From contig NZ_FMTY01000009.1 of the NCBI RefSeq assembly GCF_900100625.1, positions 1 to 61,332 of the forward strand: a stretch of DNA of 61,332 bases, given 5' to 3'. The notes beneath the pieces were generated by a model that was not told where the DNA came from, made no database searches, and saw only the letters and a program-made list of their open reading frames with translations. Below are positions 49,258-59,129 of the stretch, one piece after another (position 1 is the stretch's first letter; the number at the start of each line of letters is the position of its first letter). The position numbers and the translations under genes were made by a program. Source of the stretch: Flavobacterium saliperosum. Its GTDB lineage: Bacteria; Bacteroidota; Bacteroidia; Flavobacteriales; Flavobacteriaceae.

Positions 49258-50508
49258 ATGACTTACACTTTCCACATCTTTCGGATTGTGTTTGTGTTTG
49301 AACAATACCGCAAAAGCTACAGCAATTACCAAAGCATACCCTGCGAACGCCAACCATATATTGTGCCAGTCACGCTGACCGTCAATTGTAAAATATTTAT
49401 CGATTAAATAACCGCTGATTATTCCTCCGAAGAAAGCACCAAAACCATTGGACATCATCATAAACAAACCTTGTGCGCTCGAACGTATTTTGGAATCTGT
49501 TGTGGTTTCCACAAACAGGGAACCGGAAATATTAAAGAAGTCAAACGCCATCCCGTAAACGATACACGAAAGGATAATCATCCACAAACCGCCTTCAGGA
49601 TCACCGTATGCGAATAAACCAAAACGCAATACCCAAGCCAGCATACTGATTAACATTACCTGTTTGATACCAAAACGTTTTAAAAAAAACGGAATCGCCA
49701 AAATAAACAAGGTCTCCGATATTTGCGAAATCGACATGATGATTGTGGAATATTTCACCACAAACGAATCCGCATATTGAGGGATTTTTTCAAATTCAGA
49801 CAAATACGTATCACCATACATGTTGGTTAACTGTAATGCCCCTCCCAAAAACATGGAAAAAATGAAGAACAAGGCCATTTTGTAGGTTCCAAACAGTTTG
49901 AAAGCATCCAATCCCAGTTTTTTAGCAAAAGAAGCCTCTTCGGAAATTAACTTCTGTGGCGGACATTTTGGTAACGTAAAGGAATAAATTCCCAATACAA
50001 AAGCAGCAAAAGCAGAAATATAAAACATATTTACCGAAGCTTTGTTTCCGGTAAGATTCGTAATCCACATCGCCACAATGAAACCTACGGTTCCCCAAAC
50101 ACGAATCGGTGGAAACACTTTTACCACATCAAATTTCTCATTCTTAAGAATCGTATAGGCTACCGAATTGGACAGCGAAATCGTGGGCATATAACACATC
50201 ATAGCCGCAAAAATCACCCAATAAAAAGTTGTTGGATCTTCTACCTGAGGTAAATAAGCGATTGCCAATCCTCCCAAAATATGTAGTACCCCATATAATC
50301 TTTCGGCATTCACCCAACGGTCGGCAATAATTCCGGTAAGTGCCGGCATTATGATAGAGGAAAGCCCCAAAGTCGAGAAAATAGCTCCAAACTCTGCCCC
50401 GCTCCATTGTTTTGTTCCAAACCAGTAATTTCCAACGGTAATCAACCACGCTCCCCAAACAAAAAACTGCAGGAAACTCATTAAAGTAAGGCGAATTTTT
50501 ATGTTCAT
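49255..50508 (-). CDS. NupG-type nucleoside permease (MFS)
   Basis: This 417-residue protein has twelve membrane helices and fits the nucleoside:H+ symporter family of NupG/XapB. It opens IKIRLTLMSFLQFFVWGAWLITVGNYWF, and carries GIIADRWVNAERLYGVLH (loop 2-3 of the MFS fold), PTISLSNSVAYTIL and FPPIRVWGTVGFIVAMW. It imports nucleosides for salvage. It is followed on the same strand upstream by cmk, a pyrimidine nucleotide enzyme. Confidence 0.92.
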   Translation of the reverse strand: MNIKIRLTLMSFLQFFVWGAWLITVGNYWFGTKQWSGAEFGAIFSTLGLSSIIMPALTGIIADRWVNAERLYGVLHILGGLAIAYLPQVEDPTTFYWVIFAAMMCYMPTISLSNSVAYTILKNEKFDVVKVFPPIRVWGTVGFIVAMWITNLTGNKASVNMFYISAFAAFVLGIYSFTLPKCPPQKLISEEASFAKKLGLDAFKLFGTYKMALFFIFSMFLGGALQLTNMYGDTYLSEFEKIPQYADSFVVKYSTIIMSISQISETLFILAIPFFLKRFGIKQVMLISMLAWVLRFGLFAYGDPEGGLWMIILSCIVYGMAFDFFNISGSLFVETTTDSKIRSSAQGLFMMMSNGFGAFFGGIISGYLIDKYFTIDGQRDWHNIWLAFAGYALVIAVAFAVLFKHKHNPKDVESVSH

Positions 50509-50574
50509 ATATTTTTTATGATAGTAGGTTATTAATTTTTTAAAAAGCCGGTAAATCTAACACTAAAAACAAAA

Positions 50575-50622
50575 AATCCAAAATAATTTGAACTAATCTG
50601 TTAATTCAAACCATTTTGGATT
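50575..50622 (-). terminator. Long terminator hairpin after cmk
   Basis: The arms AATCCAAAATAATTTGAA and TTCAAACCATTTTGGATT form a long stem with a U-run on the minus strand. Confidence 0.8.
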
Positions 50623-50636
50623 CGGTATGTGTTTTT

Positions 50637-51353
50637 TTACGCGATAACTTTTTCGTCAACCAGACTTAAAACCAATTGAAATTGCTGTTTCCTTGTCATG
50701 GCGGAATTATCAACTTCAATGGCGTCCGCGGCTTTCACTAAAGGGGAATCTTCACGGTGGGTGTCAATATAATCGCGCTCCATTACGTTTTGCAAAACAT
50801 CCTGATAGGTTACGTGTTGCCCTTTATCCACCAATTCATCAAAACGACGCTGTGCTCTGGTTTCCGGACTGGCAGTCATGAATATCTTAAGTTCGGCATT
50901 CGGGAAAACCACAGTTCCGATATCGCGTCCGTCCATGACAATGGCTTTGTGTTTGCCCATTTGTTGCTGTTGCTCCACCAATTTGGAACGGACTTCCGAT
51001 ATTTCGGCAATTTTACTTACCAAACGGGAAACCTCCAGCGTTCGGATTTCAGTCTCCACATTTTTTCCGTTAAGGAACATTTCGGCAAAACCCAAATCAG
51101 GGTTGAACTCAAAATGCAGATGCAAATCAGGTAAACTTTCAATCAGTTTGTTTTTATCCAAATGATTTTCGGAAACATAATGGTGCTGCATGGCAAAAAA
51201 AGTCACCGCACGATACATTGCTCCGGTATCCACATAGACATACCCCAAATGTTTCGCCAATTGTTTGGCTAACGTACTTTTTCCTGTTGACGAATATCCG
51301 TCTATTGCTATTGTAATTTTTTTCAACTTCTTACTATTTATTATAAAGAGCAT
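50637..51353 (-). CDS. cmk: Cytidylate kinase
   Basis: This 238-residue protein phosphorylates CMP and dCMP with ATP. The P-loop is AIDGYSSTGKSTLAKQLA, followed by YVDTGAMYRAVTFFA. The CMP-site motif GRDIGTVVFPNAELK and the lid SPETRAQRRFDEL are present, as is RDYIDTHREDSPLVKAADA. The start could be the ATG at 51353 (MLFIINSKKLKK) or, as in relatives, the TTG at 51326 just before KKITIAIDG. It lies upstream of the nucleoside permease and next to porQ, a common Flavobacterium arrangement. Confidence 0.96.
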   Translation of the reverse strand: MLFIINSKKLKKITIAIDGYSSTGKSTLAKQLAKHLGYVYVDTGAMYRAVTFFAMQHHYVSENHLDKNKLIESLPDLHLHFEFNPDLGFAEMFLNGKNVETEIRTLEVSRLVSKIAEISEVRSKLVEQQQQMGKHKAIVMDGRDIGTVVFPNAELKIFMTASPETRAQRRFDELVDKGQHVTYQDVLQNVMERDYIDTHREDSPLVKAADAIEVDNSAMTRKQQFQLVLSLVDEKVIA

Positions 51354-51402
51354 CTGACTCCATATACTTTTATCTTCTCTTCTTTTTTCTGAATTACTTT
51401 AT

Positions 51403-51525
51403 GAGATTCTTCGACAAGCTCAGAATGACAAATGGTACATTTATGTTTTCAGCAACCTGCTTTCTGCTATCTGTTATCTGCAATCTGCTTTCTACTATCT
51501 GCAATCTGTTATCTACTTCCTAACT
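51403..51525. repeat. Interspersed repeat and ctgctatctg-type simple repeats
   Basis: Bases 51403-51429 match the element at 45975-46001 (gagattcttcgacaagctca..). Bases 51449-51515 are repeats of ctgctatctgttatctgcaa type. No gene is seen. Confidence 0.65.
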
Positions 51526-51532
51526 CTTCTCC

Positions 51533-52552
51533 TTACTGCAAATTGATGGTCAGACCGAACAGACTCATATTGGCAGCAATGGTATATCGTGAATACGAAT
51601 AATCAAATTTAATTTTATTAAACCGCAGTCCGAAACCGGCTGAAATTCCTGAAAAATTACGCTGATCAACAATTTTCAGTTCTTCGCCTCTTCTGAAATT
51701 ATAACTCAACCTGAAATTAATACTTTTTTTCGGAAACAACTCGGCACCAAGAATAACATGTCGGAATGCATTCCCGACGAAAGATACTTTCTCCTCTTTT
51801 CCGGGCCCGTCGATAGTGGCTTCGGTTCGGTTCGGGTTACTGAAAGCAATATCCCATTGTTGCAGGTTTTCCAATGTTAAATGCCAACGAAGCGGGACAT
51901 TCTCCAATTCCTGCGAAATTCCGGCCATCACTTCCAGAGGTAATTTCTCCCTGTCACCGGCATAGGTTGTTATTTGTGTTCCGATGTTTCGTACCACAAC
52001 GGCTATATTGATATCGTTTTTCTCATCAACATACAAACCTCCGATATCCGCAGCCGCCCCAAAAGACTGATAACTTTCCAATGTGGACGATATCAGTTTC
52101 ACATTCGCTCCTATATAAATCGGCGTCCACGGAATATTATAAGCATAACCACCCGAAAGCGCTATTTCGCTACCGGTAAAATCACTGCTTTTTTGTCCGT
52201 TTTCATCATAACCTTCAAACTGTCCGTAATTGACATAATTCACACCCAAATGAAGGGTTTGCACGTGACGGTCCCAAGTATAGGCATAAGCACCGGTACC
52301 GTAGGTAACCTCTCCGAAATAACTTCCGTAATTGAGCGAAAGATGGTTGTCCATTTCCGCATTGATGGTCGCCGGATTATAGATACCTTGGTTAACGTCC
52401 TGATCGTAAATGGTCACGGTTTTTCCTCCCAAAGCGGCCTGACGTGGTGAAGTAACTAAATTCAGAAACTGATAGGTGTATTTCCCTCCAATCTGACTGT
52501 AATTCACAGCACAAATCAAAAGAAAAATTATAGTCAGTAGTTTCTTGTACAT
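51533..52552 (-). CDS. porQ: Type IX secretion system protein PorQ
   Basis: This 339-residue protein has a signal peptide (LTIIFLLICAVNYSQ) and a 14-strand-type outer membrane barrel of the PorV/PorQ (FadL-like) family. The opening GGKYTYQFLNLVTSPRQAALGGKTVTIYDQDVNQGIYNPA is diagnostic. PorQ works with PorZ, PorU and PorV in the attachment complex that cleaves T9SS sorting signals and anchors cargo to the surface. A TATCTTCG box (minus, 52590-52597) serves as promoter. A truncated T9SS cargo gene lies 6 kb to the left. Confidence 0.92.
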   Translation of the reverse strand: MYKKLLTIIFLLICAVNYSQIGGKYTYQFLNLVTSPRQAALGGKTVTIYDQDVNQGIYNPATINAEMDNHLSLNYGSYFGEVTYGTGAYAYTWDRHVQTLHLGVNYVNYGQFEGYDENGQKSSDFTGSEIALSGGYAYNIPWTPIYIGANVKLISSTLESYQSFGAAADIGGLYVDEKNDINIAVVVRNIGTQITTYAGDREKLPLEVMAGISQELENVPLRWHLTLENLQQWDIAFSNPNRTEATIDGPGKEEKVSFVGNAFRHVILGAELFPKKSINFRLSYNFRRGEELKIVDQRNFSGISAGFGLRFNKIKFDYSYSRYTIAANMSLFGLTINLQ

Positions 52553-52662
52553 TTTTGGTTTTCCGTTTCAGAATGAATAACGCAAATGCGAAGATAAAAT
52601 TATAAACGGGATTACGCAAAAAAAGAAATTCCAACTTATCACTAAATTGGAATGACTTTTAC

Positions 52663-55113
52663 TTATATTTTTTTGGCGTTTTTCACCTTTTGATTTGTAA
52701 TGGCGATGTTAAGTACTTCCTCCATCGTATCCACATAATGGAAGGTCAGGCCTTCGATGTATTCCGCTTTGATTTCATCAATATCGTGTTTGTTTTCATG
52801 ACAAAGAATAATCTCCTTAATATTCGCTCTTTTGGCCGCTAAAATCTTTTCTTTGATTCCGCCCACCGGCAATACTTTGCCACGAAGCGTAATTTCACCG
52901 GTCATCGCCAGACTCTTCTTAACACGTTTTTGGGTGAAACTTGAAACCAAAGAGGTCAACATTGCTACACCGGCACTTGGTCCGTCTTTTGGCGTTGCCC
53001 CTTCCGGAACGTGAATATGAATATTGTATTTTTCAAGCGTTTCCGGTGCAATTCCTAATTTTTCGGCATTCGACTTAATGTATTCCAAGGCAATGGTAAC
53101 CGATTCTTTCATTACCGTACCCAGGTTTCCGGTCATTGTCATTCCTCCTTTTCCTTTGGAAATAATGGATTCGATAAATAAAATATCACCTCCAACGCTT
53201 GTCCACGCCAAACCTGTAACTACTCCGGCCGTTTCATTGTTTTCGTACTTATCACGTTCCAATCGTGGCGCGCCCAATACTTTCACAATATCTCCGTCGG
53301 TTACTTTTTTATTGTACTCTTCTTCCAAAGCGATGCACTTTGCCGCATTTCGAACAACGGAAGCGATTTTTTTCTCCAAAGAACGCACACCGGATTCACG
53401 GGTATACCCCACAGCAATTTTTTCGAGTTGCTTTTTACCGATTTGCAGATCTTTCGACGTTAGTCCGTGCTCTTTCAGTTGTTTCGGAAGCAAATGCTGT
53501 TTGGCAATCTCCACTTTTTCTTCTATGGTATATCCGGTCATATTTATCACTTCCATACGGTCGCGTAACGCCGGCTGAATACTTGTCATGCTGTTGGAAG
53601 TCGCAATGAACATCACTTTAGACAAGTCGAAGCCCATTTCCAGGAAGTTATCGTAGAAATCCGAATTTTGCTCCGGATCCAGCACTTCCAATAAAGCCGA
53701 AGACGGGTCTCCGTTGTTGCTGATGGATAATTTATCGATTTCATCCAAAACGAAAACCGGATTGGAAGTACCCGCTTTCTTTAAACTCTGGATTATTCTT
53801 CCCGGCATAGCGCCGATATAGGTTTTACGGTGTCCGCGAATTTCTGCTTCGTCACGCAATCCGCCTAACGAAATACGCACATATTTTCTGCCCAACGCTT
53901 CCGCAATCGATTTTCCGATAGAGGTTTTACCTACTCCCGGAGGGCCGTAAAGACAAAGAATTGGAGATTTCATGTCGTTTCGCAATTTCAAAACGGCTAA
54001 ATGTTCGATGATTCGTTTTTTGACATCATCCAAACCGAAATGATCGCGATCTAGTATTTTCTGCGCATTTTTTAAATCGAATTTGTCCTTAGAATATTCG
54101 TTCCAGGGCAATTCCAGAAACAATTCCAGATAGTTACGCTGAATTCCGAAATCAGGTGCCTGCGGATTCATGCGTTGCAATTTGGAAATTTCCTTATCGA
54201 AATGTTGCGCTACTTTTTCATCCCATTTTTTGGCTCTGGCTTTGATGCGCATGTCTTCGATTTCCTGATCGTGTGAAACGCCACCCAATTCTTCCTGAAT
54301 GGTTTTCATTTGCTGATGAAGGAAATATTCACGCTGTTGCTGATCCAAATCAAAACGCACTTTCGACTGAATATCGTTTTTTAACTCCAGTTTCTGAAGT
54401 TCGATATTCATAAAGCGCAATGTTTCCAAAGCCCTGTCTTTTAAATTATTGATAGACAACAACTCCTGCTTCTCCTCTACGGAAAGATTCATATTGGAAG
54501 AAACAAAACTGATTAAAAACGGATTACTTTCGATGTTTTTAATGGCAAAAGTGGCTTCTGTTGGGATATTCGGACTTTCCTTGATAATCTGAATCGCCAA
54601 CTCTTTTACCGAATCCATAATCGCTGAAAATTCCTTGTCTTTTCCTTTTGGGCGGACTTCGGCAACTTCTTTTATTCTTGCTTTCAGGTAAGGCTCTTCC
54701 GTAGTAACGGAATCGATTTCAAAGCGTTTTTTTCCTTGTAAAATAACCGTAGTATTTCCATCGGGTAATTTCAAAACGCGAAGAATTCGGGCCACAGTTC
54801 CCACATTGTGAATATCTGCTGCTGTTGGTTCTTCTACATTTTCATCCCGCTGAGCCACTACGCCGATAATTTTGTCTCCGGAATTGGCATCATTGATTAA
54901 TTTAATGGATTTGTCTCTCCCGGCTGTAATCGGAATTACAACTCCCGGAAAAAGTACGGTGTTACGTAAAGGCAATATAGGCAGTTCTCCCGGAAGGAGT
55001 TCGTTATTCATCTCCTCTTCATCTTCGGGCGTTAAAAGCGGAATTAATTCGGCATCCGTATCGATTTCCTGAAGTGACAGATTGTCAAGCGTGAGTATTT
55101 TTTGATTTGACAT
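52663..55113 (-). CDS. lon: ATP-dependent protease Lon
   Basis: This 816-residue reading starts at the ATG at 55113 (SNQKILTLDNLSL); an upstream in-frame ATG at 55158 would add 15 residues within the leader. Domains: N-terminal substrate-binding LON domain (about 45-250, LPILPLRNTVLFPGVVIPI), coiled coil (250-310), AAA+ with Walker A GPPGVGKTS and Walker B FVLDEIDKL, and the protease domain with catalytic Ser713 in KDGPSAGVAM and Lys756 in GGIKEKIL. It degrades misfolded and regulatory proteins in the cytoplasm. A TAAATTTG box on the minus strand (55203-55210) precedes it. Confidence 0.97.
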   Translation of the reverse strand: MSNQKILTLDNLSLQEIDTDAELIPLLTPEDEEEMNNELLPGELPILPLRNTVLFPGVVIPITAGRDKSIKLINDANSGDKIIGVVAQRDENVEEPTAADIHNVGTVARILRVLKLPDGNTTVILQGKKRFEIDSVTTEEPYLKARIKEVAEVRPKGKDKEFSAIMDSVKELAIQIIKESPNIPTEATFAIKNIESNPFLISFVSSNMNLSVEEKQELLSINNLKDRALETLRFMNIELQKLELKNDIQSKVRFDLDQQQREYFLHQQMKTIQEELGGVSHDQEIEDMRIKARAKKWDEKVAQHFDKEISKLQRMNPQAPDFGIQRNYLELFLELPWNEYSKDKFDLKNAQKILDRDHFGLDDVKKRIIEHLAVLKLRNDMKSPILCLYGPPGVGKTSIGKSIAEALGRKYVRISLGGLRDEAEIRGHRKTYIGAMPGRIIQSLKKAGTSNPVFVLDEIDKLSISNNGDPSSALLEVLDPEQNSDFYDNFLEMGFDLSKVMFIATSNSMTSIQPALRDRMEVINMTGYTIEEKVEIAKQHLLPKQLKEHGLTSKDLQIGKKQLEKIAVGYTRESGVRSLEKKIASVVRNAAKCIALEEEYNKKVTDGDIVKVLGAPRLERDKYENNETAGVVTGLAWTSVGGDILFIESIISKGKGGMTMTGNLGTVMKESVTIALEYIKSNAEKLGIAPETLEKYNIHIHVPEGATPKDGPSAGVAMLTSLVSSFTQKRVKKSLAMTGEITLRGKVLPVGGIKEKILAAKRANIKEIILCHENKHDIDEIKAEYIEGLTFHYVDTMEEVLNIAITNQKVKNAKKI

Positions 55114-55261
55114 AATATTTTTACGACTTTTTGTCATTAAACAATAAAAAACAGACAATCATTTTGGTAAACCCAAAACAACTATCTCGCTGAATATCAA
55201 TACAAATTTACATTATTATTGAAATTCATCAGTACTATAGGTCAATCTTTATGCCATAAAA

Positions 55262-55285
55262 AAACCCGAACACAAATTCGGGTTT
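55262..55285 (-). terminator. Terminator of the lipocalin-like lipoprotein gene
   Basis: The stem AAACCCGAA / TTCGGGTTT has a six-base loop and, on the minus strand, a U-run. Confidence 0.85.
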
Positions 55286-55306
55286 CCATATTATTTTTTC
55301 GAAATA

Positions 55307-55831
55307 TTATAGTTTCGTATAAACGATAGAAATACCCGAAGAAAGAAAAACCGGAGTGTCCATAGGCATACCAACAATAGTTGCCTCATTCTCTCTGATG
55401 CTGATTCTGTCGCCGGCAACCGTATAAGTATCTGTAAACTGCTCGCCTGCCTCGGTATAAGTCAATAGTAACTGTCCGTTGGCATAAACCCATGTTCCGG
55501 TAATTACAGGATCTGTAAAGCACACAAGTGTTTCGGTTACTGAAATATCAACACCTCTAGAATCGGCAGTAAATGTATTGTCTTCATTCAAATTTAAAAA
55601 CATGTTGTTGTAACATGACGTTTCCGACATTTGATTTGTTGAAGTGTTACCATCGTTATTCAAATCCGTAGGAACATCGGTATTGAATGCCGTCAAACGG
55701 TATCTTCCAATGATTTCATCTTGTGTATTTCCTGTAGCAACTGCAGGGTCCAATGGTTCAGTATCGCCACACGATGTTAACAATACAGCTGAAAACAAAG
55801 CAAATACGGCTAGATTTTTAATTCTTTTCAT
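55307..55831 (-). CDS. Lipocalin-like lipoprotein
   Basis: This 174-residue protein has a lipoprotein signal (ALFSAVLLTSC, Cys21), an EPLDPAVATGN linker, then a beta-rich domain: IIGRYRLTAFN, NMFLNLNEDNTFTAD, ITGTWVYANGQLLLTY and TVAGDRISI. The 'W-x-L..F..DGTF..G.W' strand order is the lipocalin_4/5-like pattern frequent in Bacteroidetes envelope proteins. Ligand unknown. Confidence 0.85.
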   Translation of the reverse strand: MKRIKNLAVFALFSAVLLTSCGDTEPLDPAVATGNTQDEIIGRYRLTAFNTDVPTDLNNDGNTSTNQMSETSCYNNMFLNLNEDNTFTADSRGVDISVTETLVCFTDPVITGTWVYANGQLLLTYTEAGEQFTDTYTVAGDRISIRENEATIVGMPMDTPVFLSSGISIVYTKL

Positions 55832-55891
55832 AATTATTGATTAGTAGTTTTTCTATTTTTTTTCAAATATAATATTATTTTTCTTTCATCG

Positions 55892-57205
55892 TCATTTTTT
55901 AGGAACTCTTGTCAACAAGAAAACACCGGCTACAAAAAATACCGCTAAAAAAACGATGGAATTTCGCATGCTACCCGTAATCTGATCAATTAATCCGTAG
56001 AGAACCATACCGATAACAATTCCGATTTTTTCGGCAACATCATAAAAACTGAAAAAAGAAGCAGTGTCCTTTGTTTCCGGAAGAAATTTAGAATACGTAG
56101 AACGCGAAAGCGATTGAATTCCTCCCATGACCAATCCCACAAAACCGGCGGTTATATAAAAATGTATGGGTAAAGTAACAAAAAAGGCACAAATACAAAT
56201 GATTACCCAAATTCCGTTAATTACAATAAGCGTAGTAATATTTCCGAATTTTTCAGAAGCCCGCGACGTAATTACAGCCCCTAAAACAGCTACCAATTGT
56301 ATCACCAGAATACTGATTATCAACCCCATTGTTCGTTCTCCGTCAGAACTCCATGTAATTTCCTGTTCGCCAAAATATGTGGCTACCAACATAACCGTTT
56401 GTACCGCCATACTGTAAACGAAGAAACTCACCAAATAGCGTTTTAAACGGATGTTTTCCTCCAGCAAATGCCAAACTTTCTTTAACTCCCTGAAACCGTT
56501 AAATATAACGGCGCGGTGCACTTTCCCGTTTCCGTTTGTTCCTTTTGGTAAATGATAAAAAGCATACTGACTGAAAACAATCCACCAGATTCCCACCGAA
56601 ATAAAAGAATACTTCATGGCTTTCATTGCAGCTTCTCCTTCCGTTCCGGTAATTCCGAAAAGCGTCGGTTTCATGACCATGGCCAAATTTATTATCAACA
56701 AGACAACACTTCCCAAATAGCCCATGGAATACCCTCTGGCACTGACCCTGTCCTGTTGCTCCGGGAAAGCGATATCCGGTAAATAGGAATTGTAAAAAAC
56801 CAGACTTCCCCAAAAACCAATCAATCCGAAGAAATAACAAGCCAAACTGAAATAAATATTTTCCAAATCAAACCAATAAAGTCCTATACATGACGTTGCT
56901 CCCAAATAACAGAAGAAGCGCATAAAGGACTTTTTATTCCCGGCATAATCCGCAATTCCGGAAAGTAACGGCGAAAAAAAGGCAACCATTAAAAAAGCCG
57001 CCGCTGTTGTGAAGCTAATCAGGGCCGTACTTTTCAAAGTAGTACCGAAAACATCAATATTGAGATTGCCTCGGTTCTTAAAAAGCTGTCCGTAATAGAT
57101 AGGAAAGATTGCCGAAGCAATAACCAAACTATAAACCGAATTCGCCCAATCGTAAGAAGCCCAGGCATTTAATAATTTCGAATCTCCTTTTTCGAGTTGT
57201 TTCAT
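55892..57205 (-). CDS. UMF1/Atg22-type MFS transporter
   Basis: This 437-residue protein has twelve membrane helices and belongs to the UMF1 family of the MFS. The opening NAWASYDWANSVYSLVIASAIFP is the family signature; others are SPLLSGIADYAGNKKSFMRFFCYLG, FYNSYLPDIA and a final GGIQSLSRSTYSKFLPETKDTASFFSFYDV. Yeast Atg22 exports amino acids from the vacuole; bacterial substrates are not known. Confidence 0.92.
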   Translation of the reverse strand: MKQLEKGDSKLLNAWASYDWANSVYSLVIASAIFPIYYGQLFKNRGNLNIDVFGTTLKSTALISFTTAAAFLMVAFFSPLLSGIADYAGNKKSFMRFFCYLGATSCIGLYWFDLENIYFSLACYFFGLIGFWGSLVFYNSYLPDIAFPEQQDRVSARGYSMGYLGSVVLLIINLAMVMKPTLFGITGTEGEAAMKAMKYSFISVGIWWIVFSQYAFYHLPKGTNGNGKVHRAVIFNGFRELKKVWHLLEENIRLKRYLVSFFVYSMAVQTVMLVATYFGEQEITWSSDGERTMGLIISILVIQLVAVLGAVITSRASEKFGNITTLIVINGIWVIICICAFFVTLPIHFYITAGFVGLVMGGIQSLSRSTYSKFLPETKDTASFFSFYDVAEKIGIVIGMVLYGLIDQITGSMRNSIVFLAVFFVAGVFLLTRVPKK

Positions 57206-57223
57206 AATAATTTAGGTATAAAA

Positions 57224-57247
57224 AAATCCCGATTTGCATCGGGATTC
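57224..57247 (-). terminator. Terminator of the M48 peptidase gene
   Basis: The stem AATCCCGA / TCGGGATT with a six-base loop is followed by a U-run on the minus strand. Confidence 0.8.
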
Positions 57248-57266
57248 GAATATACATATTTTTTTC

Positions 57267-58085
57267 TTACTTAAATTTAACTCCGAATTTTGCAGCCTCC
57301 GCTTTTGCCTGTGGGATTAGTTTCTTAATTTCTGCAATACGGGTTGAACTGCTTGGGTGGGTGCTCAAAAACTCAGGAGGCGCCTGTCCGCCGGAATTAG
57401 AGGCCATTCTTTCCCAAAAAGCCACAGCTGTATCCGGGTTATAACCGGCTATTGCCATTAGGGTTAATCCAATCATGTCTGCTTCACTTTCATGTGCTCT
57501 GCTAAAGGGTAACATTCCTCCTAATTGAGTTGTTGCACCATAAGCGGTCATTGCGATTTGTTGTGTTTCTTCACTTTTATTTCCTGTAGCAACACCTACT
57601 CCCACAGCGCCAAGTTGTTGTAACATGCCTGCACTCATACGTTGCTGTCCATGATTCGCAAGGGCGTGTGCCACCTCATGTCCCATTACAGTTGCCATAC
57701 CGGCGTCATCTTTACATATTGGCAAGATTCCGGTATAAAAAACAATCTTACCACCAGGCATACACCAAGCGTTTACTTCTTTACTTTCAACTAAATTATA
57801 CTCCCATTTGTAGTCTTTCAAATACCCAACATTGCCATTTGAATTTAACCATTTCTCGGCAGCTACTTTTATCTTCATTCCTATACTTTCCACACGTTGT
57901 GCGTCTTTGGTTCCCTTCACAACTTTATTTTCATTAAGAAAGGTATTGTACTGTTGGAAAGACGAAGGAAAAATTTCACTGTTCGGCACTAGAGCCATAG
58001 TATTTTTTCCAGTAAAAGGGTTTTTCGCACATGATATAATCAACACGATCAAACCCATCAAAATTAAACGACTTTTTATATTCAT
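57267..58085 (-). CDS. M48-family metallopeptidase lipoprotein
   Basis: This 272-residue protein is a lipoprotein (GLIVLIISC, Cys19) with the M48 zinc motif HEVAH (136-140) and a third ligand Glu in HESEADMIGLTLMAIAG. The GGKIVFYTGIL strand before the site and the final PPEFLSTHPSSSTRIAEIKKL are typical of the LoiP/YggG group that removes damaged envelope proteins. Being lipid-anchored in the periplasm, it probably does the same here. Confidence 0.95.
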   Translation of the reverse strand: MNIKSRLILMGLIVLIISCAKNPFTGKNTMALVPNSEIFPSSFQQYNTFLNENKVVKGTKDAQRVESIGMKIKVAAEKWLNSNGNVGYLKDYKWEYNLVESKEVNAWCMPGGKIVFYTGILPICKDDAGMATVMGHEVAHALANHGQQRMSAGMLQQLGAVGVGVATGNKSEETQQIAMTAYGATTQLGGMLPFSRAHESEADMIGLTLMAIAGYNPDTAVAFWERMASNSGGQAPPEFLSTHPSSSTRIAEIKKLIPQAKAEAAKFGVKFK

Positions 58086-58268
58086 AACGTAAGATTTTTA
58101 TTAAACAAATTTAAGCATTTACATTAGTAACAATGTAATTAAAGGTACAAAATATTATTGTCTTATTGAAAAAACAAATTTGATGCCAAAACTACCCTCA
58201 GATTTAAGAATAATTTATAACACAATACTTCATTATTAAAGTAACTTGCAGTATATTTTTTACAGAGG

Positions 58269-59123
58269 ATGAAAAAAGCAAAACACCAGCAAACCGTTAA
58301 AATACCCAAAACCATACTATACACCGCTAAAGTTTTGGAAACATTATCTCCAAAATTAGCAACCCGATTCGCCATAAAACTGTTTACGACCCCCATCCGG
58401 CATAAACTTCCCAAAAGAGAAATTGAGATGGATGCCAACAGTAAGCAACAATTAGTAAGAATACCCGCCATTGATAAGGAAATTATGTTATACCAATACG
58501 GTTCTGGTGAAAAGAAAATACTACTGGTTCACGGTTGGTCCGGACGGGGAACCCAATTGGTTAAAATTGCAGACGAGTTACTGAAATTAGGTTATTCCAC
58601 CATTAGTTTCGATGCGCCAGCACACGGAAAAGCGCCCGGAAAGACCAGCAACATGACCGAGTTTATTGCCGCTGCACTTCAAATTGAAAAAGATTTCGGG
58701 CCGTTTGAATATGCCATCGGACATTCATTAGGCGGTATGACCGTTATGAACTCCATTAAAAAAGGGTTGAGTGTAAAAAAAGCAGTGATTATTGGAAGCG
58801 GTGATGTAGTTCAGGATATCATGGATGATTTTGTTTTAAAACTCGGATTACAACCCAATATAAGCACTCAAATGCGGATTGCTTTCGAAAATAAATTAGG
58901 GGAAACCATGAACAGTTATTCTGCGTATATAGCAGCAAAGGACGTTTCGATTCCGGTTTTGGTTATTCATGATGAAAATGACGATGATGTTCCGGTAACC
59001 GCCGCACATCACATCTACCAATACCTGAATCAGGGAGAGCTTATGATTACCAAAGAGTTAGGGCATCGAAAAATTTTGGGTGACAGCAAAGTCATCAAAA
59101 AAATAGTAGCATTTATTCAGTAA
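58269..59123 (+). CDS. Alpha/beta hydrolase
   Basis: This 284-residue protein has the hydrolase fold: VHGWSGRGTQL as the oxyanion region, SFDAPAHGKAPG, the nucleophile elbow GHSLGG with Ser153, the acid strand HDENDDDVP and a His in ELGHRKILGD. The N-terminus is helical and basic (MKKAKHQQTVKIPKT). It is the first gene of a tight four-gene operon with two msrB genes and an endonuclease III homologue. Substrate unknown. Confidence 0.9.
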   Translation: MKKAKHQQTVKIPKTILYTAKVLETLSPKLATRFAIKLFTTPIRHKLPKREIEMDANSKQQLVRIPAIDKEIMLYQYGSGEKKILLVHGWSGRGTQLVKIADELLKLGYSTISFDAPAHGKAPGKTSNMTEFIAAALQIEKDFGPFEYAIGHSLGGMTVMNSIKKGLSVKKAVIIGSGDVVQDIMDDFVLKLGLQPNISTQMRIAFENKLGETMNSYSAYIAAKDVSIPVLVIHDENDDDVPVTAAHHIYQYLNQGELMITKELGHRKILGDSKVIKKIVAFIQ

Positions 59124-59129
59124 AGAGAT

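Noticed and set aside
58163..58471. 102-codon minus-strand ORF
   Set aside because: Mostly antisense to the alpha/beta hydrolase gene.
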